In this document: piece after piece, positions 27,865 through 37,534 of the stretch
Numbering within the stretch: position 1 is the stretch's first letter
How the letters are laid out: every line of letters starts with the position of its first letter
Assembly (NCBI GenBank): GCA_947625195.1
Contig: CANQNK010000001.1
Span: 1-64,000, forward strand
DNA: 64,000 bases
Origin: an uncultured Clostridia bacterium
Lineage (GTDB): Bacteria > Bacillota > Clostridia > Oscillospirales > Ruminococcaceae
Direction: 5' to 3'
Notes under the pieces: model-generated
The model's input: the letters and a program-made list of their open reading frames with translations, nothing else
Database searches by the model: none
Told to the model about the DNA's origin: nothing
Made by a program: the position numbers and the translations under genes

Positions 27865-30800
27865 TTGAAATTGAATAATTTTATAGATATGTTTTATGAC
27901 TGCGCTATATATATTGCAGATGAAAAAACGCTTAATATATGTTATGTAAGCAGCTTGTTTAAAAATTATTTTCCCGATGTGAGCGAAGGTGTTTGTGCTT
28001 CTGATGTTTTGCCGAGCGCCTTGCTGCCAAGTGATCCGATAGGCGAAACGAGATATTTAAAATACCGGTTCAGCGACGGAAGCGTAAACTCACTAGAGGC
28101 AAACAGTGCTAAGGTATCGCTTGACGGGAAAAATATGTTGGCAGTAAGAATATTTGTAGGACGTGATAAGCTTCATATGAGCAATGACGCCGTAGTACTT
28201 GATACTTTGTGCAAAACATTTTTGGCGATATATGTTTTAGATACCCAAAACAAAACACTTCACTGCGTAATGCAGTCAAAGGAGGACGAAAACTATATTT
28301 GTGATTTTGAGTCACAATCTTACAGCAAGGTAATAAACGACTTTGCCGAAAATTATATTCATCCTCAGGATAAAGCAAGATATTTAAAGGAGCTTGATAT
28401 AAACTATATACTTAAGGCACTTTCAAAAAACGATAAAATAACCAGAGAGTACAGAAGAAACATCGGCGGAGAGTTCAGGCAGGTTTCTTATGACATATCG
28501 GGTTACGATCCTGACCGCACAACTGTTGTAATAGCTGTTGAGGACATCAATGAAAAGCATAAAAAACGTCTTGAAAACCAAAAGGTAAATATGCTTTTGG
28601 CTGCCGCTGTTTCAAATAAATACGTTTTTGCAGCGTACATAAACCTGACGAGAAACTCTTTTGAGAGAATAACTCTTGCAAACCTTGCACAGTATTCCGG
28701 TGAGAAAAAGTACAGCTCCTTTGACGAATCTGTTGAGAATATGGCACAGAGCGTTTTTCCCGATGATCGGGACAGGTATATAAAAACGTTTTGCAGAAAG
28801 AATTTGTTGGATAGGTTCTCAAAGGGAGAAAGCACAGTGTATCTGGAGTACCGTTCAAATTCTGAAAAAGGGTACAGGTGGGTTTCTACAACTGCGGTAA
28901 ACCTGACCGATATAAGCGACGAGGATATAACAGAAATCACTCTTACCCAGGTAATTGATAACAGAAAGAGAAACGAAATCAAAAACGCCGAAAATCACGC
29001 TACTATGGCAGCATTAAGCAGAAAGTACGTCGGAGCGTATTTTGTAAACTTAAGCGAGGAATCTATCAGGCCTTTAAAGGTGCGCGGCGGATACGAGGAC
29101 TTTGTGCAAAACAATATGCCTACCAAAAGCTTTGGGGAAGTTATTCTTGAGTATGCTAAGGCATATATAGCCGACAGCTACAGAAATCAGGTGATAAACA
29201 CCCTTGATGCAAAGTTGCTTCTGAAGCGCTTTATAAGCGGTGAGGACGAGATAGATCTGGTATATAAATATAAAGACGGAAGTTGGATGGAGATGAGTAT
29301 TGTGAAATCTGACAGCTTCAGTACTGATATGCCGTATATCGTTCTCGGAATAAGATGCATAGATGAGCAGATGGTTGAAAATATTGACGAGATGGCGTCT
29401 CAGATCGCCGTCTCCAGAACATATTCTGCTGCTCTTTCGGTTTCTGCTGATTTGTCCTCCTTTCACTGTATTCACTTTGACAAAAAGTATTTCAGCATTC
29501 CTAAAAGAGGAGAATTTTCTATACTGGACGAGGAAATAAAACGTGTTACAGATAAAACAAACTACGAGAAAATAATAAGCATAATTAAGCAGTGTGCATT
29601 TGACAGTGAGATAATTTCCGATGACGTTGAAATTATGTCTTACAGGGGACATTTGCACAGCTTTAATATGGTTTGCACAAACATCACCGTTTTCGGTGAA
29701 AGGAACATAATAATTCTTGTGAAAAATATTGATGCGGAAAAGTCCAGAATGAGGGCCTTAAGCGACGCGCTTGCTTTTTCTTCAAACGCAAATATGACAA
29801 AAAATGAGTTTTTAAAGGATGCCGCGGACAAAATTTCGGCACCGATTGTCTCTATAAACGGACTTTCTTCTCTTGCACTTGCGAGTATCGGGGATGATCA
29901 GAAGGTAACGGATTATCTTTGCAGAATATCTTCTCTTTCATGCGAATCGGAAAAGCTTCTGTCGGAGTCGCTTGATATGTCTAAGCTTGAAAGCGCAAAC
30001 GTTTCAGTGGATTCTAAGCCGTTTGTGTTTGAAGAGCTGTTTTCAGAGGTTATCGAAATAGTAAGCACACGACTTGAGCAGAAATCACAGCTGCTTGAAA
30101 TAACACCAAGCAACATCGTTCACGAGTATCTTGACGGCGACTTGACCAGATACGTTCAGATAATAACCACTACAATATTAAGGGCAAGCGACTGCACTGA
30201 TCCGGGTAAAAAGATAAAGTTCAGGGTGGAGGAGCTTCAGGATTTTGTAGTTCTTGAGGGATACTCAAAATACCGCTTTATCTATGAGGGAAGCGAGGAT
30301 ACGATTAAAAATATCTTTGACAACTTCGGCAAAGAAGACCTTAGTATGGAGATAGTTAAGAACGTTCTAGGTTTGATTGGCGGAGAAATGATAATTTCAA
30401 AGGATTCTTTAATTTTAGAGTTTACCACCAAGCTTCAGGACGTTGAGCTTTTAAGCGGTGCTGATCTTGAAGGCAAATATGTTTTGATCGTTGACAACAA
30501 TAAAGCGGAGTGTGAATCTTTAAGTGTTATGCTTCAGGCACTGGGAGTTGACAGTACATACATCTATGATCCCAAGGAAATTGCGAGTGAGATTTTTGAA
30601 TTCAAGCATAACGGCTTTGAGTACGCTGCGGTTATCATAGATACTTCTCTGGACGATGCGTACGAGACGGCGGAGTTTATCAGTGATATAACAAACGGCT
30701 CTGTGGCAATTGTGCTGCTCGGTTCAAAGGGAATTTCAAAATTGTCAGGCAGCAATGTTTACACGCTTTATAAGCCTGTGTTCAACACCGGGCTAAAAAA

Positions 30801-31221
30801 GGTTATGCTTGATATCATAAGCGCTCAGAATCAGGAAACCGGCGGAGATATAGGATCTGTGTTTAAAGATGTAAAGGTTCTTTTTGCAGAGGATAATTTG
30901 CTTAATCTGTCAAATGCCTTTGAGCTTTTTGAAATTATGGGTGTAAATATAACTCCTGCGCACAACGGCGAGGAGGCTCTTGAGCTTTTTAACGGAAAAG
31001 ATAAATTCGACATTGTCTTTTTAGACGAGACTATGCCAAAGCTTTCAGGTGCCCGGACCGCCGAAAAAATAAGAAAAGCCGATTCGCACATTCCGATAAT
31101 AGCTGTGGATAACAATGTTTTTTCTAAATCGACTGAGTCTAAGGACTTTGCAGACGAGCACATTTCAAAGCCGCTCAATGTTATGAAGCTTTACGGTATT
31201 TTAAAAAAATACGTTAAGTAA
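27865..31221 (+). CDS. PAS-rich hybrid sensor-kinase-like protein with degenerate HisKA/ATPase core and two receiver domains
   Basis: 1118 aa; several PAS-like repeats; HisKA-like FLKDAADKISAPIVSINGLSSLAL with no His at the H-box; C-terminal receiver VLFAEDNLLNL...IVFLDETMPKLSG...ISKPLN. TTG start. Confidence 0.8.
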   Translation: MKLNNFIDMFYDCAIYIADEKTLNICYVSSLFKNYFPDVSEGVCASDVLPSALLPSDPIGETRYLKYRFSDGSVNSLEANSAKVSLDGKNMLAVRIFVGRDKLHMSNDAVVLDTLCKTFLAIYVLDTQNKTLHCVMQSKEDENYICDFESQSYSKVINDFAENYIHPQDKARYLKELDINYILKALSKNDKITREYRRNIGGEFRQVSYDISGYDPDRTTVVIAVEDINEKHKKRLENQKVNMLLAAAVSNKYVFAAYINLTRNSFERITLANLAQYSGEKKYSSFDESVENMAQSVFPDDRDRYIKTFCRKNLLDRFSKGESTVYLEYRSNSEKGYRWVSTTAVNLTDISDEDITEITLTQVIDNRKRNEIKNAENHATMAALSRKYVGAYFVNLSEESIRPLKVRGGYEDFVQNNMPTKSFGEVILEYAKAYIADSYRNQVINTLDAKLLLKRFISGEDEIDLVYKYKDGSWMEMSIVKSDSFSTDMPYIVLGIRCIDEQMVENIDEMASQIAVSRTYSAALSVSADLSSFHCIHFDKKYFSIPKRGEFSILDEEIKRVTDKTNYEKIISIIKQCAFDSEIISDDVEIMSYRGHLHSFNMVCTNITVFGERNIIILVKNIDAEKSRMRALSDALAFSSNANMTKNEFLKDAADKISAPIVSINGLSSLALASIGDDQKVTDYLCRISSLSCESEKLLSESLDMSKLESANVSVDSKPFVFEELFSEVIEIVSTRLEQKSQLLEITPSNIVHEYLDGDLTRYVQIITTTILRASDCTDPGKKIKFRVEELQDFVVLEGYSKYRFIYEGSEDTIKNIFDNFGKEDLSMEIVKNVLGLIGGEMIISKDSLILEFTTKLQDVELLSGADLEGKYVLIVDNNKAECESLSVMLQALGVDSTYIYDPKEIASEIFEFKHNGFEYAAVIIDTSLDDAYETAEFISDITNGSVAIVLLGSKGISKLSGSNVYTLYKPVFNTGLKKVMLDIISAQNQETGGDIGSVFKDVKVLFAEDNLLNLSNAFELFEIMGVNITPAHNGEEALELFNGKDKFDIVFLDETMPKLSGARTAEKIRKADSHIPIIAVDNNVFSKSTESKDFADEHISKPLNVMKLYGILKKYVK

Positions 31222-31223
31222 AA

Positions 31224-31262
31224 ATGACGCTGAACCCGATGCAAAAACAGGTACAGCGTCAT
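31224..31262 (-). terminator. Terminator downstream of tRNA-Arg
   Basis: ATGACGCTG...CAGCGTCAT hairpin followed on the minus strand by TTTTT. Confidence 0.65.
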
Positions 31263-31264
31263 GC

Positions 31265-31341
31265 TGGTACGCCTGATGCGATTCGAACGCACGACACATA
31301 GCGTCGGAGGCTATTGCTCTATCCAACTGAGCTACAGGCGC
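31265..31341 (-). tRNA. tRNA-Arg(CCG), CCA encoded
   Basis: Minus strand GCGCCTGTAGCTCAGTTGGATAGAGCAATAGCCTCCGACGCTATGTGTCGTGCGTTCGAATCGCATCAGGCGTACCA; anticodon loop CTCCGAC. Confidence 0.95.
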
Positions 31342-31372
31342 ATATTAAAGCCGGGAAAACCGGCTTTTTATT

Positions 31373-33358
31373 TTATCTTACTCTGCTTCCGTTAGGAAGA
31401 GCGTCGTCAGGGTGGATAACCTTGCAGGTGCCGTCTGGCATATCCGCTGCGCAAATCATTCCGTTTGATTCAACTCCGCAAAGCTTAACAGGCTTTAGGT
31501 TTGCAACTATCATAACCTTTTTGCCCACAAGATCCTCGGGCTTGTACCATTCGGCAATTCCAGATACTACCTGTCTGCCTCCCATTCCGTCGTCAAGCTG
31601 AAGGCACAAAAGCTTTTTGGACCTTTTTATCTTTTCACATTTTGTTACAAGTGCAACTCTTAGATCTGCCTTTGCAAAGTCGTCAATGGTTATTTCTTCT
31701 CTGAGCTTTTCCGGCTCAAAGCCGACTGTGCTTCCCGTGTCGTCAGATTGGTTGCCTATAATTGCATTAAGCTCGTCAATTTCCTTTTCAACGTCGATTC
31801 TCGGGAAGATAATATCTCCCCTGTGAACGGTTACGTCAAGCGGCAAAACGCCGAACCTTCCTGCGGCATCATATGTCACGTCATCAGCCGATGCTCCGAT
31901 CTGCTCCCATATTTTCGGCATTTCAGCCGGCATAAAGCAGGATAAAAGCGTAGTAGTTATCCTTATGGTTTCCAGAAGGTTGTAAAGAACAGACGCAAGC
32001 CGTGCTTTTTTGCTTTCGTCCTTGCCTAAAATCCACGGAGTGGTCTCGTCGATGTATTTATTCGCGCGGGAAATGACCCTGAAAATCTCTGCAAGCGCAT
32101 TGTTTATCTGCGTATTATCTATAAATTCGTCTACCTTGTTTCTCAGAGCGGTTGCTTTGGCAATAAGTTCGTCGTCAAATTCTCCCGCCTCTCTGTATGT
32201 CGGAAGCGTAGCGCCAAAGTATTTGTCTGCCATAGCTACTGTTCTTGACACCAAGTTGCCAAGTCCGTTTGCAAGGTCAGAATTTATTCTGTTTATCATT
32301 ATTTCATTTGAAAAAGAAGAATCTGCACCGAGAGCCATTTCTCTTAAAATATGATATCTTATCGCGTCGGCTCCGTACCGCTCGCTCAGAATAAACGGGT
32401 CCACTACGTTGCCCATAGATTTCGACATTTTCTGTCCGTTGAAGGTGATCCATCCGTGAACGGCAAGATGCTTCGGCAAAGGCATATCAAGCGCCATTAG
32501 CATTGCCGGCCATATAACAGCATGAAACCGCATAATGTCCTTTGCCACCATATGAACGTCAGCAGGCCAGTATTTGTCATAGTCGTTATATCTGCTGTTT
32601 TCAAATCCAAGCGCCGTGCAGTAGTTGAACAGTGCGTCCACCCATACATATACTACGTGCTTTGTGTCGAACGTAACGGGAATTCCCCAGGAAAACGATG
32701 TTCTTGAAACGCATAGATCCTCAAGCCCCGGCTTTATGAAATTATTGACAATTTCCCTTGCTCTTGATTTAGGCCGTAGATAATCCGTTTCGGTCAGAAG
32801 CTTTTCTATCCTCTTAGCAAAGGGAGACATTTTGAAAAAGTACGCTTCCTCACTCGCCTGGGTGACCTCTCGGTGGCACTCGGGACAGCAGCCGTTTTCG
32901 TCCAGCTGAGATTCAGTCCAGAAGCTTTCGCACGGAGTGCAGTATTTTCCCTTATATTCACCCTTGTAGATGTATCCTCTGTCGTAAAGCTCCTTAAATA
33001 TTTTCTGTATAGCTTCAACATGATAGTCGTCTGTAGTTCGGATATATCTGTCGTAGCTTATATTCATAGTCTTCCACAGACGCTTGAATATCTTTGCAAT
33101 CTCATCTACATACTGCTTTGGAGTAACTTTGCTTTCCCTTGCCTTTTCTTCAATCTTCTGACCGTGCTCGTCGGTGCCTGTAAGGAACATAACGTCATAG
33201 CCCTGCATTCGCTTATACCTCGCGATAGAATCGCACGCAACGGTCGTATAGCAGGTACCTATATGCGGACTGCCGGACGGGTAATAAATAGGCGTTGTGA
33301 TGTAAAACGTTTTGTTCGTCATATATGTTTTCCTCCCAAAAATATTTGTGCAAAGCAC
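31373..33358 (-). CDS. metG: Methionyl-tRNA synthetase with C-terminal tRNA-binding domain
   Basis: TTPIYYPSGSPHIGTCYTT, CPEC Zn ligands, KMSKSMGN; C-terminal EMAP/CsaA-like domain. True start probably 33322 (MTNKTFYI). Confidence 0.97.
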   Translation of the reverse strand: MLCTNIFGRKTYMTNKTFYITTPIYYPSGSPHIGTCYTTVACDSIARYKRMQGYDVMFLTGTDEHGQKIEEKARESKVTPKQYVDEIAKIFKRLWKTMNISYDRYIRTTDDYHVEAIQKIFKELYDRGYIYKGEYKGKYCTPCESFWTESQLDENGCCPECHREVTQASEEAYFFKMSPFAKRIEKLLTETDYLRPKSRAREIVNNFIKPGLEDLCVSRTSFSWGIPVTFDTKHVVYVWVDALFNYCTALGFENSRYNDYDKYWPADVHMVAKDIMRFHAVIWPAMLMALDMPLPKHLAVHGWITFNGQKMSKSMGNVVDPFILSERYGADAIRYHILREMALGADSSFSNEIMINRINSDLANGLGNLVSRTVAMADKYFGATLPTYREAGEFDDELIAKATALRNKVDEFIDNTQINNALAEIFRVISRANKYIDETTPWILGKDESKKARLASVLYNLLETIRITTTLLSCFMPAEMPKIWEQIGASADDVTYDAAGRFGVLPLDVTVHRGDIIFPRIDVEKEIDELNAIIGNQSDDTGSTVGFEPEKLREEITIDDFAKADLRVALVTKCEKIKRSKKLLCLQLDDGMGGRQVVSGIAEWYKPEDLVGKKVMIVANLKPVKLCGVESNGMICAADMPDGTCKVIHPDDALPNGSRVR

Positions 33359-33462
33359 ACGACTTGAATATTAGTATATCACAAACCGGAAAAATATTCA
33401 AGGGCTAATTAAAGTATAAATTGCTATGCAAAATGCGGCTTCAATATGTTTGTGCAAAACGA

Positions 33463-33576
33463 CTAACAGGTTAGCTTATGATAACTGAAAGTTTGTGCAA
33501 CACGCCTATTTTTGAAAAAAACCTTGACATTTTGGTTAGATAATGCTAACCTAATAAAGGAGTTAGCTTTCGCTAA
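33463..33576 (+). promoter_or_regulatory. feo promoter with candidate metalloregulator (DtxR-like) dyads
   Basis: CTAACAGGTTAG (33463-33474), GGTTAGataatgCTAACC (33534-33551), TTAGCtttcGCTAA (33563-33576); TTGACA (33524-33529), 17 bp, extended -10 TGcTAACCT. Confidence 0.5.
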
Positions 33577-33605
33577 TTAAAATTTCAGCTATTTAGGAGG
33601 ACTAT

Positions 33606-33818
33606 ATGATGCCGCTAACTTTTGCACAGCAGGGCGAGGAAAATATGGTAAAAAAGGTCGGGGGAAACCCTGAAACTAGGCAGCACCTTGAAACGCTTGG
33701 ATTTGTAGCGGGCGCGCTTGTTACAGTTGTTACCTCTATGGGCGGTAACGTGATTGTGAATATAAAGGATTCCAGAGTGGCTATAAGCCGTGAAATGGCT
33801 AATAAAATAATGATCTAG
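33606..33818 (+). CDS. feoA: FeoA-type ferrous iron transport protein
   Basis: 70 aa SH3-like FeoA; MPLTFAQQGEENMVKKVGGNPETRQHLETLGFVAGALVTVVTSMGGNVIVNIKDSRVAISREMANKIMI. Confidence 0.88.
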   Translation: MMPLTFAQQGEENMVKKVGGNPETRQHLETLGFVAGALVTVVTSMGGNVIVNIKDSRVAISREMANKIMI

Positions 33819-33842
33819 CAAATTTTACAGGAGGAGAAGAGT

Positions 33843-34061
33843 ATGACTTTAAAAGACGCAAAGATAGGTCAGACCGTGGTGGTGAAAAAACTTAACGGCG
33901 AAGGCGCTGTAAAGCGCAGAATCATGGATATGGGCATCACCAAGGGCGTTGAGATCCACATAAGAAAGGTGGCGCCGCTTGGAGATCCGGTTGAGGTTAC
34001 CGTAAGAGGCTATGAGCTTTCACTAAGAAAAGCAGACGCCGAGAACATTGAATGTGAATAA
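33843..34061 (+). CDS. feoA: Second FeoA-type protein
   Basis: 72 aa; MTLKDAKIGQTVVVKKLNGEGAVKRRIMDMGITKGVEIHIRKVAPLGDPVEVTVRGYELSLRKADAENIE. Confidence 0.93.
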   Translation: MTLKDAKIGQTVVVKKLNGEGAVKRRIMDMGITKGVEIHIRKVAPLGDPVEVTVRGYELSLRKADAENIECE

Positions 34062-34120
34062 TTTATTTTGCCTTTGAGTTAGCCATAGGCAACTAAAACA
34101 GACGGAAAGGAAGTTATCAG

Positions 34121-36268
34121 GTGAACATTAAAATTGCTTTAGCGGGAAACCCCAACTGCGGTAAAACGACACTGTTTAATGCTCTTACAGGTGCAAATCA
34201 GTTTGTCGGAAACTGGCCGGGCGTAACCGTTGAGAAAAAAGAGGGTAAGCTTAAGGGTGAAAAGGAAGTAACCATAACGGATCTTCCGGGTATTTACTCG
34301 CTTTCCCCCTATACGCTTGAAGAGGTTGTTGCGAGAAATTATCTGATTTCCGAAAGACCCAATGCAATACTCAATATTATAGACGGCACGAATCTTGAAC
34401 GTAACCTATACCTTACAACGCAGCTAACTGAGCTTGGAATCCCTGTTGTGGTGGCTGTAAATATGATGGACGTTGTCAAGAAAAACGGCGACGTTATAAA
34501 TATTGAACAGCTTTCAAAGGAGCTTGGCTGTGAGGTCGTTGAGATTTCGGCGCTTAAGGGCACGGGAGTAAAGGAGGCGGCTGAAAAGGCGGTTGCCGCG
34601 GCCAGATCAAACGTTCCTACTGTTCCTCAGCACACCTTCTGTGGATGCGTTGAGCACGCAATAGCTCATATTGAGGAGGCGTTTTTGCACGAGATCCCCG
34701 AAGAGCAGCAAAGATGGTACGCTATAAAAATTTTTGAGAGAGATGAAAAGGTACTTGAGCTTCTTAACATTCCGGCAAACATAAAGTCTCATATTGAAAA
34801 GGACATAAGTGCTGCCGAAAGGGAGCTTGACGACGACTCGGAAAGCATTATCACAAATGAAAGATACATATACATCGGTTCCATTATCAAAGACTGCTAT
34901 AAAAAGAAAAATAAAGGCGGACTTACTCTTTCGGATAAAATAGACAAGGTTGTTACCAACAGATTTTTAGCGCTTCCGATATTTGCGGTAGTTATGTTTA
35001 TCGTGTATTATGTCTCGGTAACTACAATAGGTGCTATCGTGACCGACTGGACAAATGATACGCTGTTCGGCGAGTGGATCGCACCGACAGTTGAAAGCTG
35101 GCTGACAGGTGCAGGCGCTGCCGATTGGCTGGTAGGTCTTATCGTAGAGGGTATAGTAGGCGGTGTCGGAGCGGTTCTGGGATTCGTTCCGCAGATGCTG
35201 GTTCTGTTTATCTTTCTGGCGTTTCTTGAGGGCTGTGGATATATGGCTCGTATAGCATTTGTGCTTGACCGTATCTTCAGAAAATTCGGACTTTCCGGTA
35301 AATCGTTTATCCCGATGCTAATTGGTACAGGCTGCGGAATCCCCGGAGTTATGGCTTCACGTACCATTGAAAACGAAAGAGACCGCCGTATGACTGTTAT
35401 GACCACGACCTTTATCCCGTGCGGAGCAAAGCTTCCTATAATCGCTCTTATTGCGGGAGCGTTGTTTGACAATGCGTGGTGGGTGTCGCCCAGCGCATAC
35501 TTCGTTGGAATTGCGGCTATTATCGTTTCAGGTATTATGCTTAAAAAGACAAAGCTTTTTGCAGGAGATCCCGCTCCGTTTGTAATGGAGCTGCCTGCGT
35601 ATCACCTTCCTACGGTCGGAAGCATACTCCGTTCAATGTGGGAGCGCGGCTGGTCATTTATTAAAAAAGCAGGAACAATCATTCTTCTTTCATCTATCAT
35701 TCTTTGGTTCCTTCAGGCGTTCGGATGGTCGAACGGTGAATTCGGAATGGTAGAGTACGAGGATTCTATTCTCAACACTATCGGAAAAGCCATCGCATGG
35801 ATATTTGCTCCTCTGGGATGGGGACAAAGCGAGGCTGCCGTTGCAACAATTACAGGTCTTATAGCAAAGGAAAATGTTGTTAATACCTTCGGAATACTTT
35901 TCGGATTCAGTGAGGTCGCAGAGGACGGAGCAGAGGTCTGGGTAAATCTTCAGAGCGCATTCACTGCACTTTCAGCTTATTCGTTCTTGATATTCAATCT
36001 TCTGTGCGCGCCCTGCTTTGCGGCGATGGGAGCTATCAGACGAGAGATGAACAACGGAAAGTGGACGGCGTTCGCTATAACATATCAGTGCGTATTTGCC
36101 TATGCGGTATCACTTATCGTTTATCAGATAGGCAGCATTTTCACCGGAAACATAAACGTAGTAGGTCTTATTTTTGCAATACTAGTGCTTGCGTTTATTA
36201 TCTATATGCTGTTTAAGCCTTATAAGGAGTCTACAACTTTAACTACTAAGGTTAAGGTGGGAAAATAA
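34121..36268 (+). CDS. feoB: Ferrous iron transporter B
   Basis: G-motifs GNPNCGKTT, DLPGIYSLSP, NMMD; TM core GTGCGIPGVMASRTI. Confidence 0.97.
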   Translation: MNIKIALAGNPNCGKTTLFNALTGANQFVGNWPGVTVEKKEGKLKGEKEVTITDLPGIYSLSPYTLEEVVARNYLISERPNAILNIIDGTNLERNLYLTTQLTELGIPVVVAVNMMDVVKKNGDVINIEQLSKELGCEVVEISALKGTGVKEAAEKAVAAARSNVPTVPQHTFCGCVEHAIAHIEEAFLHEIPEEQQRWYAIKIFERDEKVLELLNIPANIKSHIEKDISAAERELDDDSESIITNERYIYIGSIIKDCYKKKNKGGLTLSDKIDKVVTNRFLALPIFAVVMFIVYYVSVTTIGAIVTDWTNDTLFGEWIAPTVESWLTGAGAADWLVGLIVEGIVGGVGAVLGFVPQMLVLFIFLAFLEGCGYMARIAFVLDRIFRKFGLSGKSFIPMLIGTGCGIPGVMASRTIENERDRRMTVMTTTFIPCGAKLPIIALIAGALFDNAWWVSPSAYFVGIAAIIVSGIMLKKTKLFAGDPAPFVMELPAYHLPTVGSILRSMWERGWSFIKKAGTIILLSSIILWFLQAFGWSNGEFGMVEYEDSILNTIGKAIAWIFAPLGWGQSEAAVATITGLIAKENVVNTFGILFGFSEVAEDGAEVWVNLQSAFTALSAYSFLIFNLLCAPCFAAMGAIRREMNNGKWTAFAITYQCVFAYAVSLIVYQIGSIFTGNINVVGLIFAILVLAFIIYMLFKPYKESTTLTTKVKVGK

Positions 36269-36304
36269 CAGGGAGATGCCCGCTATTTAAAAGGAGATAT
36301 TAAA

Positions 36305-36490
36305 ATGCTTGACTGGTTATCGCAAAATGCAGCTACAATTATTATAAGCTTTGTCCTTATAGCCGTAGTTGTGCTTGTTGCGGCATATTTGATAAAAAAT
36401 AAAAAGCAGGGCAAAACCACCTGCGGCTGCGGCTGTAAGGGATGCCCCAATGAATCGCTTTGTCACAAAAGTAATGACAGAGCAAAATGA
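36305..36490 (+). CDS. FeoB-associated Cys-rich membrane protein
   Basis: 61 aa; one TM then KTTCGCGCKGCPNESLCH; directly after feoB. Confidence 0.88.
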   Translation: MLDWLSQNAATIIISFVLIAVVVLVAAYLIKNKKQGKTTCGCGCKGCPNESLCHKSNDRAK

Positions 36491-36533
36491 ATATGATATT
36501 AAGTTCTTTTAAAGATTTATCTCCCCTCTAAGG

Positions 36534-36570
36534 AACGCCCCGGGCAGTTAGACTGCTCGGGGCGGTTTGT
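36534..36570 (+). terminator. Rho-independent terminator after the feo operon
   Basis: CGCCCCGGGCAGttagaCTGCTCGGGGCGGTTTGTG. Confidence 0.75.
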
Positions 36571-36772
36571 GTTTTCTGCAACCAAAAAAAATCATGTACT
36601 ATACTAAAAGTTTGGAAATCCAAGTAGAGCATAAGAAAAGCCAGAAAAAGGCATAGCATAATGATACAAAGAAGTTATTAAAAATACTTAGTCTTAAAGG
36701 TTACAAATATTCGTAAAAACCTGTAAAAAAATATATAGAAAGTTCCCAGAATAAACAATTGACATTGAGCAT

Positions 36773-37534
36773 CTATTTATTTAAAAGACGTCTCACCATA
36801 TAATCGTGGGCGTTGTTTTCAAATGTATCGTCAATCGCCTCAAGCACATCGTCGCCATACTTGTTTTTAAGGGCTGTGCGGATGAGCTCGTCAGTAAAGG
36901 CGGGATTTTTCGGAAGCACAGGTCCGTGAGCGTAGGTCGCGTACACGTTTTTGTATCGTGCACCCTCGGTTTTGTCTTGTGAATTGTTGCCGTTTCCGTA
37001 CAAAATCTTTCCGAAAGGTCTTACTCCTTCGCCGAGATAGGTTTTTCCCGAGTGATTTTCAAACCCTACTATCTCGGTTTTTTTGCCGTCGATTTCACAT
37101 TCGTAAGCATAGTTTCCTATCATTCGCTTTTTCTGACCTACTGTGTAAAGGTCAAGTGCGCCGATAAAATTATAAACCTCGCCGGTGTGGGTTTTATAGT
37201 ATTTCCCTAATATCTGATATCCTGCGCAAATAGCGAGAAAAACCTTTCCGGACTCTATGGCATCTGTTATGGCTCTTCCCTTTCCGGCGGCAATATCCTT
37301 AAGCAGAACTTCCTGTTCAAAGTCCTGACCTCCGCCGATAAAGAATATGTCACAGTCGCTAAGGTCTGTTTTATCGCCGATATTTGCGTTTATTATTTCA
37401 CTTTCTATACTGCGCCACTCAAGGCGCTTTTTTATCGCCGTTACGTTGCCCCTGTCTCCGTAAAGGTTAAGTACGTCGGGATAAAGATGACAAATCTTAA
37501 GCTTTTTCATAGAACGTACTCTCCTTACTTCCAA
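36773..37534 (-). CDS. gatD: Lipid II isoglutaminyl synthase, glutamine amidotransferase subunit
   Basis: FIGGGQDFEQ, FLAICAGYQILG, GFENHSGKTYLG; overlaps the murT-like gene. Likely start 37510. Confidence 0.92.
   Translation of the reverse strand: MEVRRVRSMKKLKICHLYPDVLNLYGDRGNVTAIKKRLEWRSIESEIINANIGDKTDLSDCDIFFIGGGQDFEQEVLLKDIAAGKGRAITDAIESGKVFLAICAGYQILGKYYKTHTGEVYNFIGALDLYTVGQKKRMIGNYAYECEIDGKKTEIVGFENHSGKTYLGEGVRPFGKILYGNGNNSQDKTEGARYKNVYATYAHGPVLPKNPAFTDELIRTALKNKYGDDVLEAIDDTFENNAHDYMVRRLLNK

Noticed and set aside
29074-29658. 194-aa ORF antisense to the hybrid kinase-like gene
   Set aside because: Shadow ORF of a long coding gene; no domain signature.
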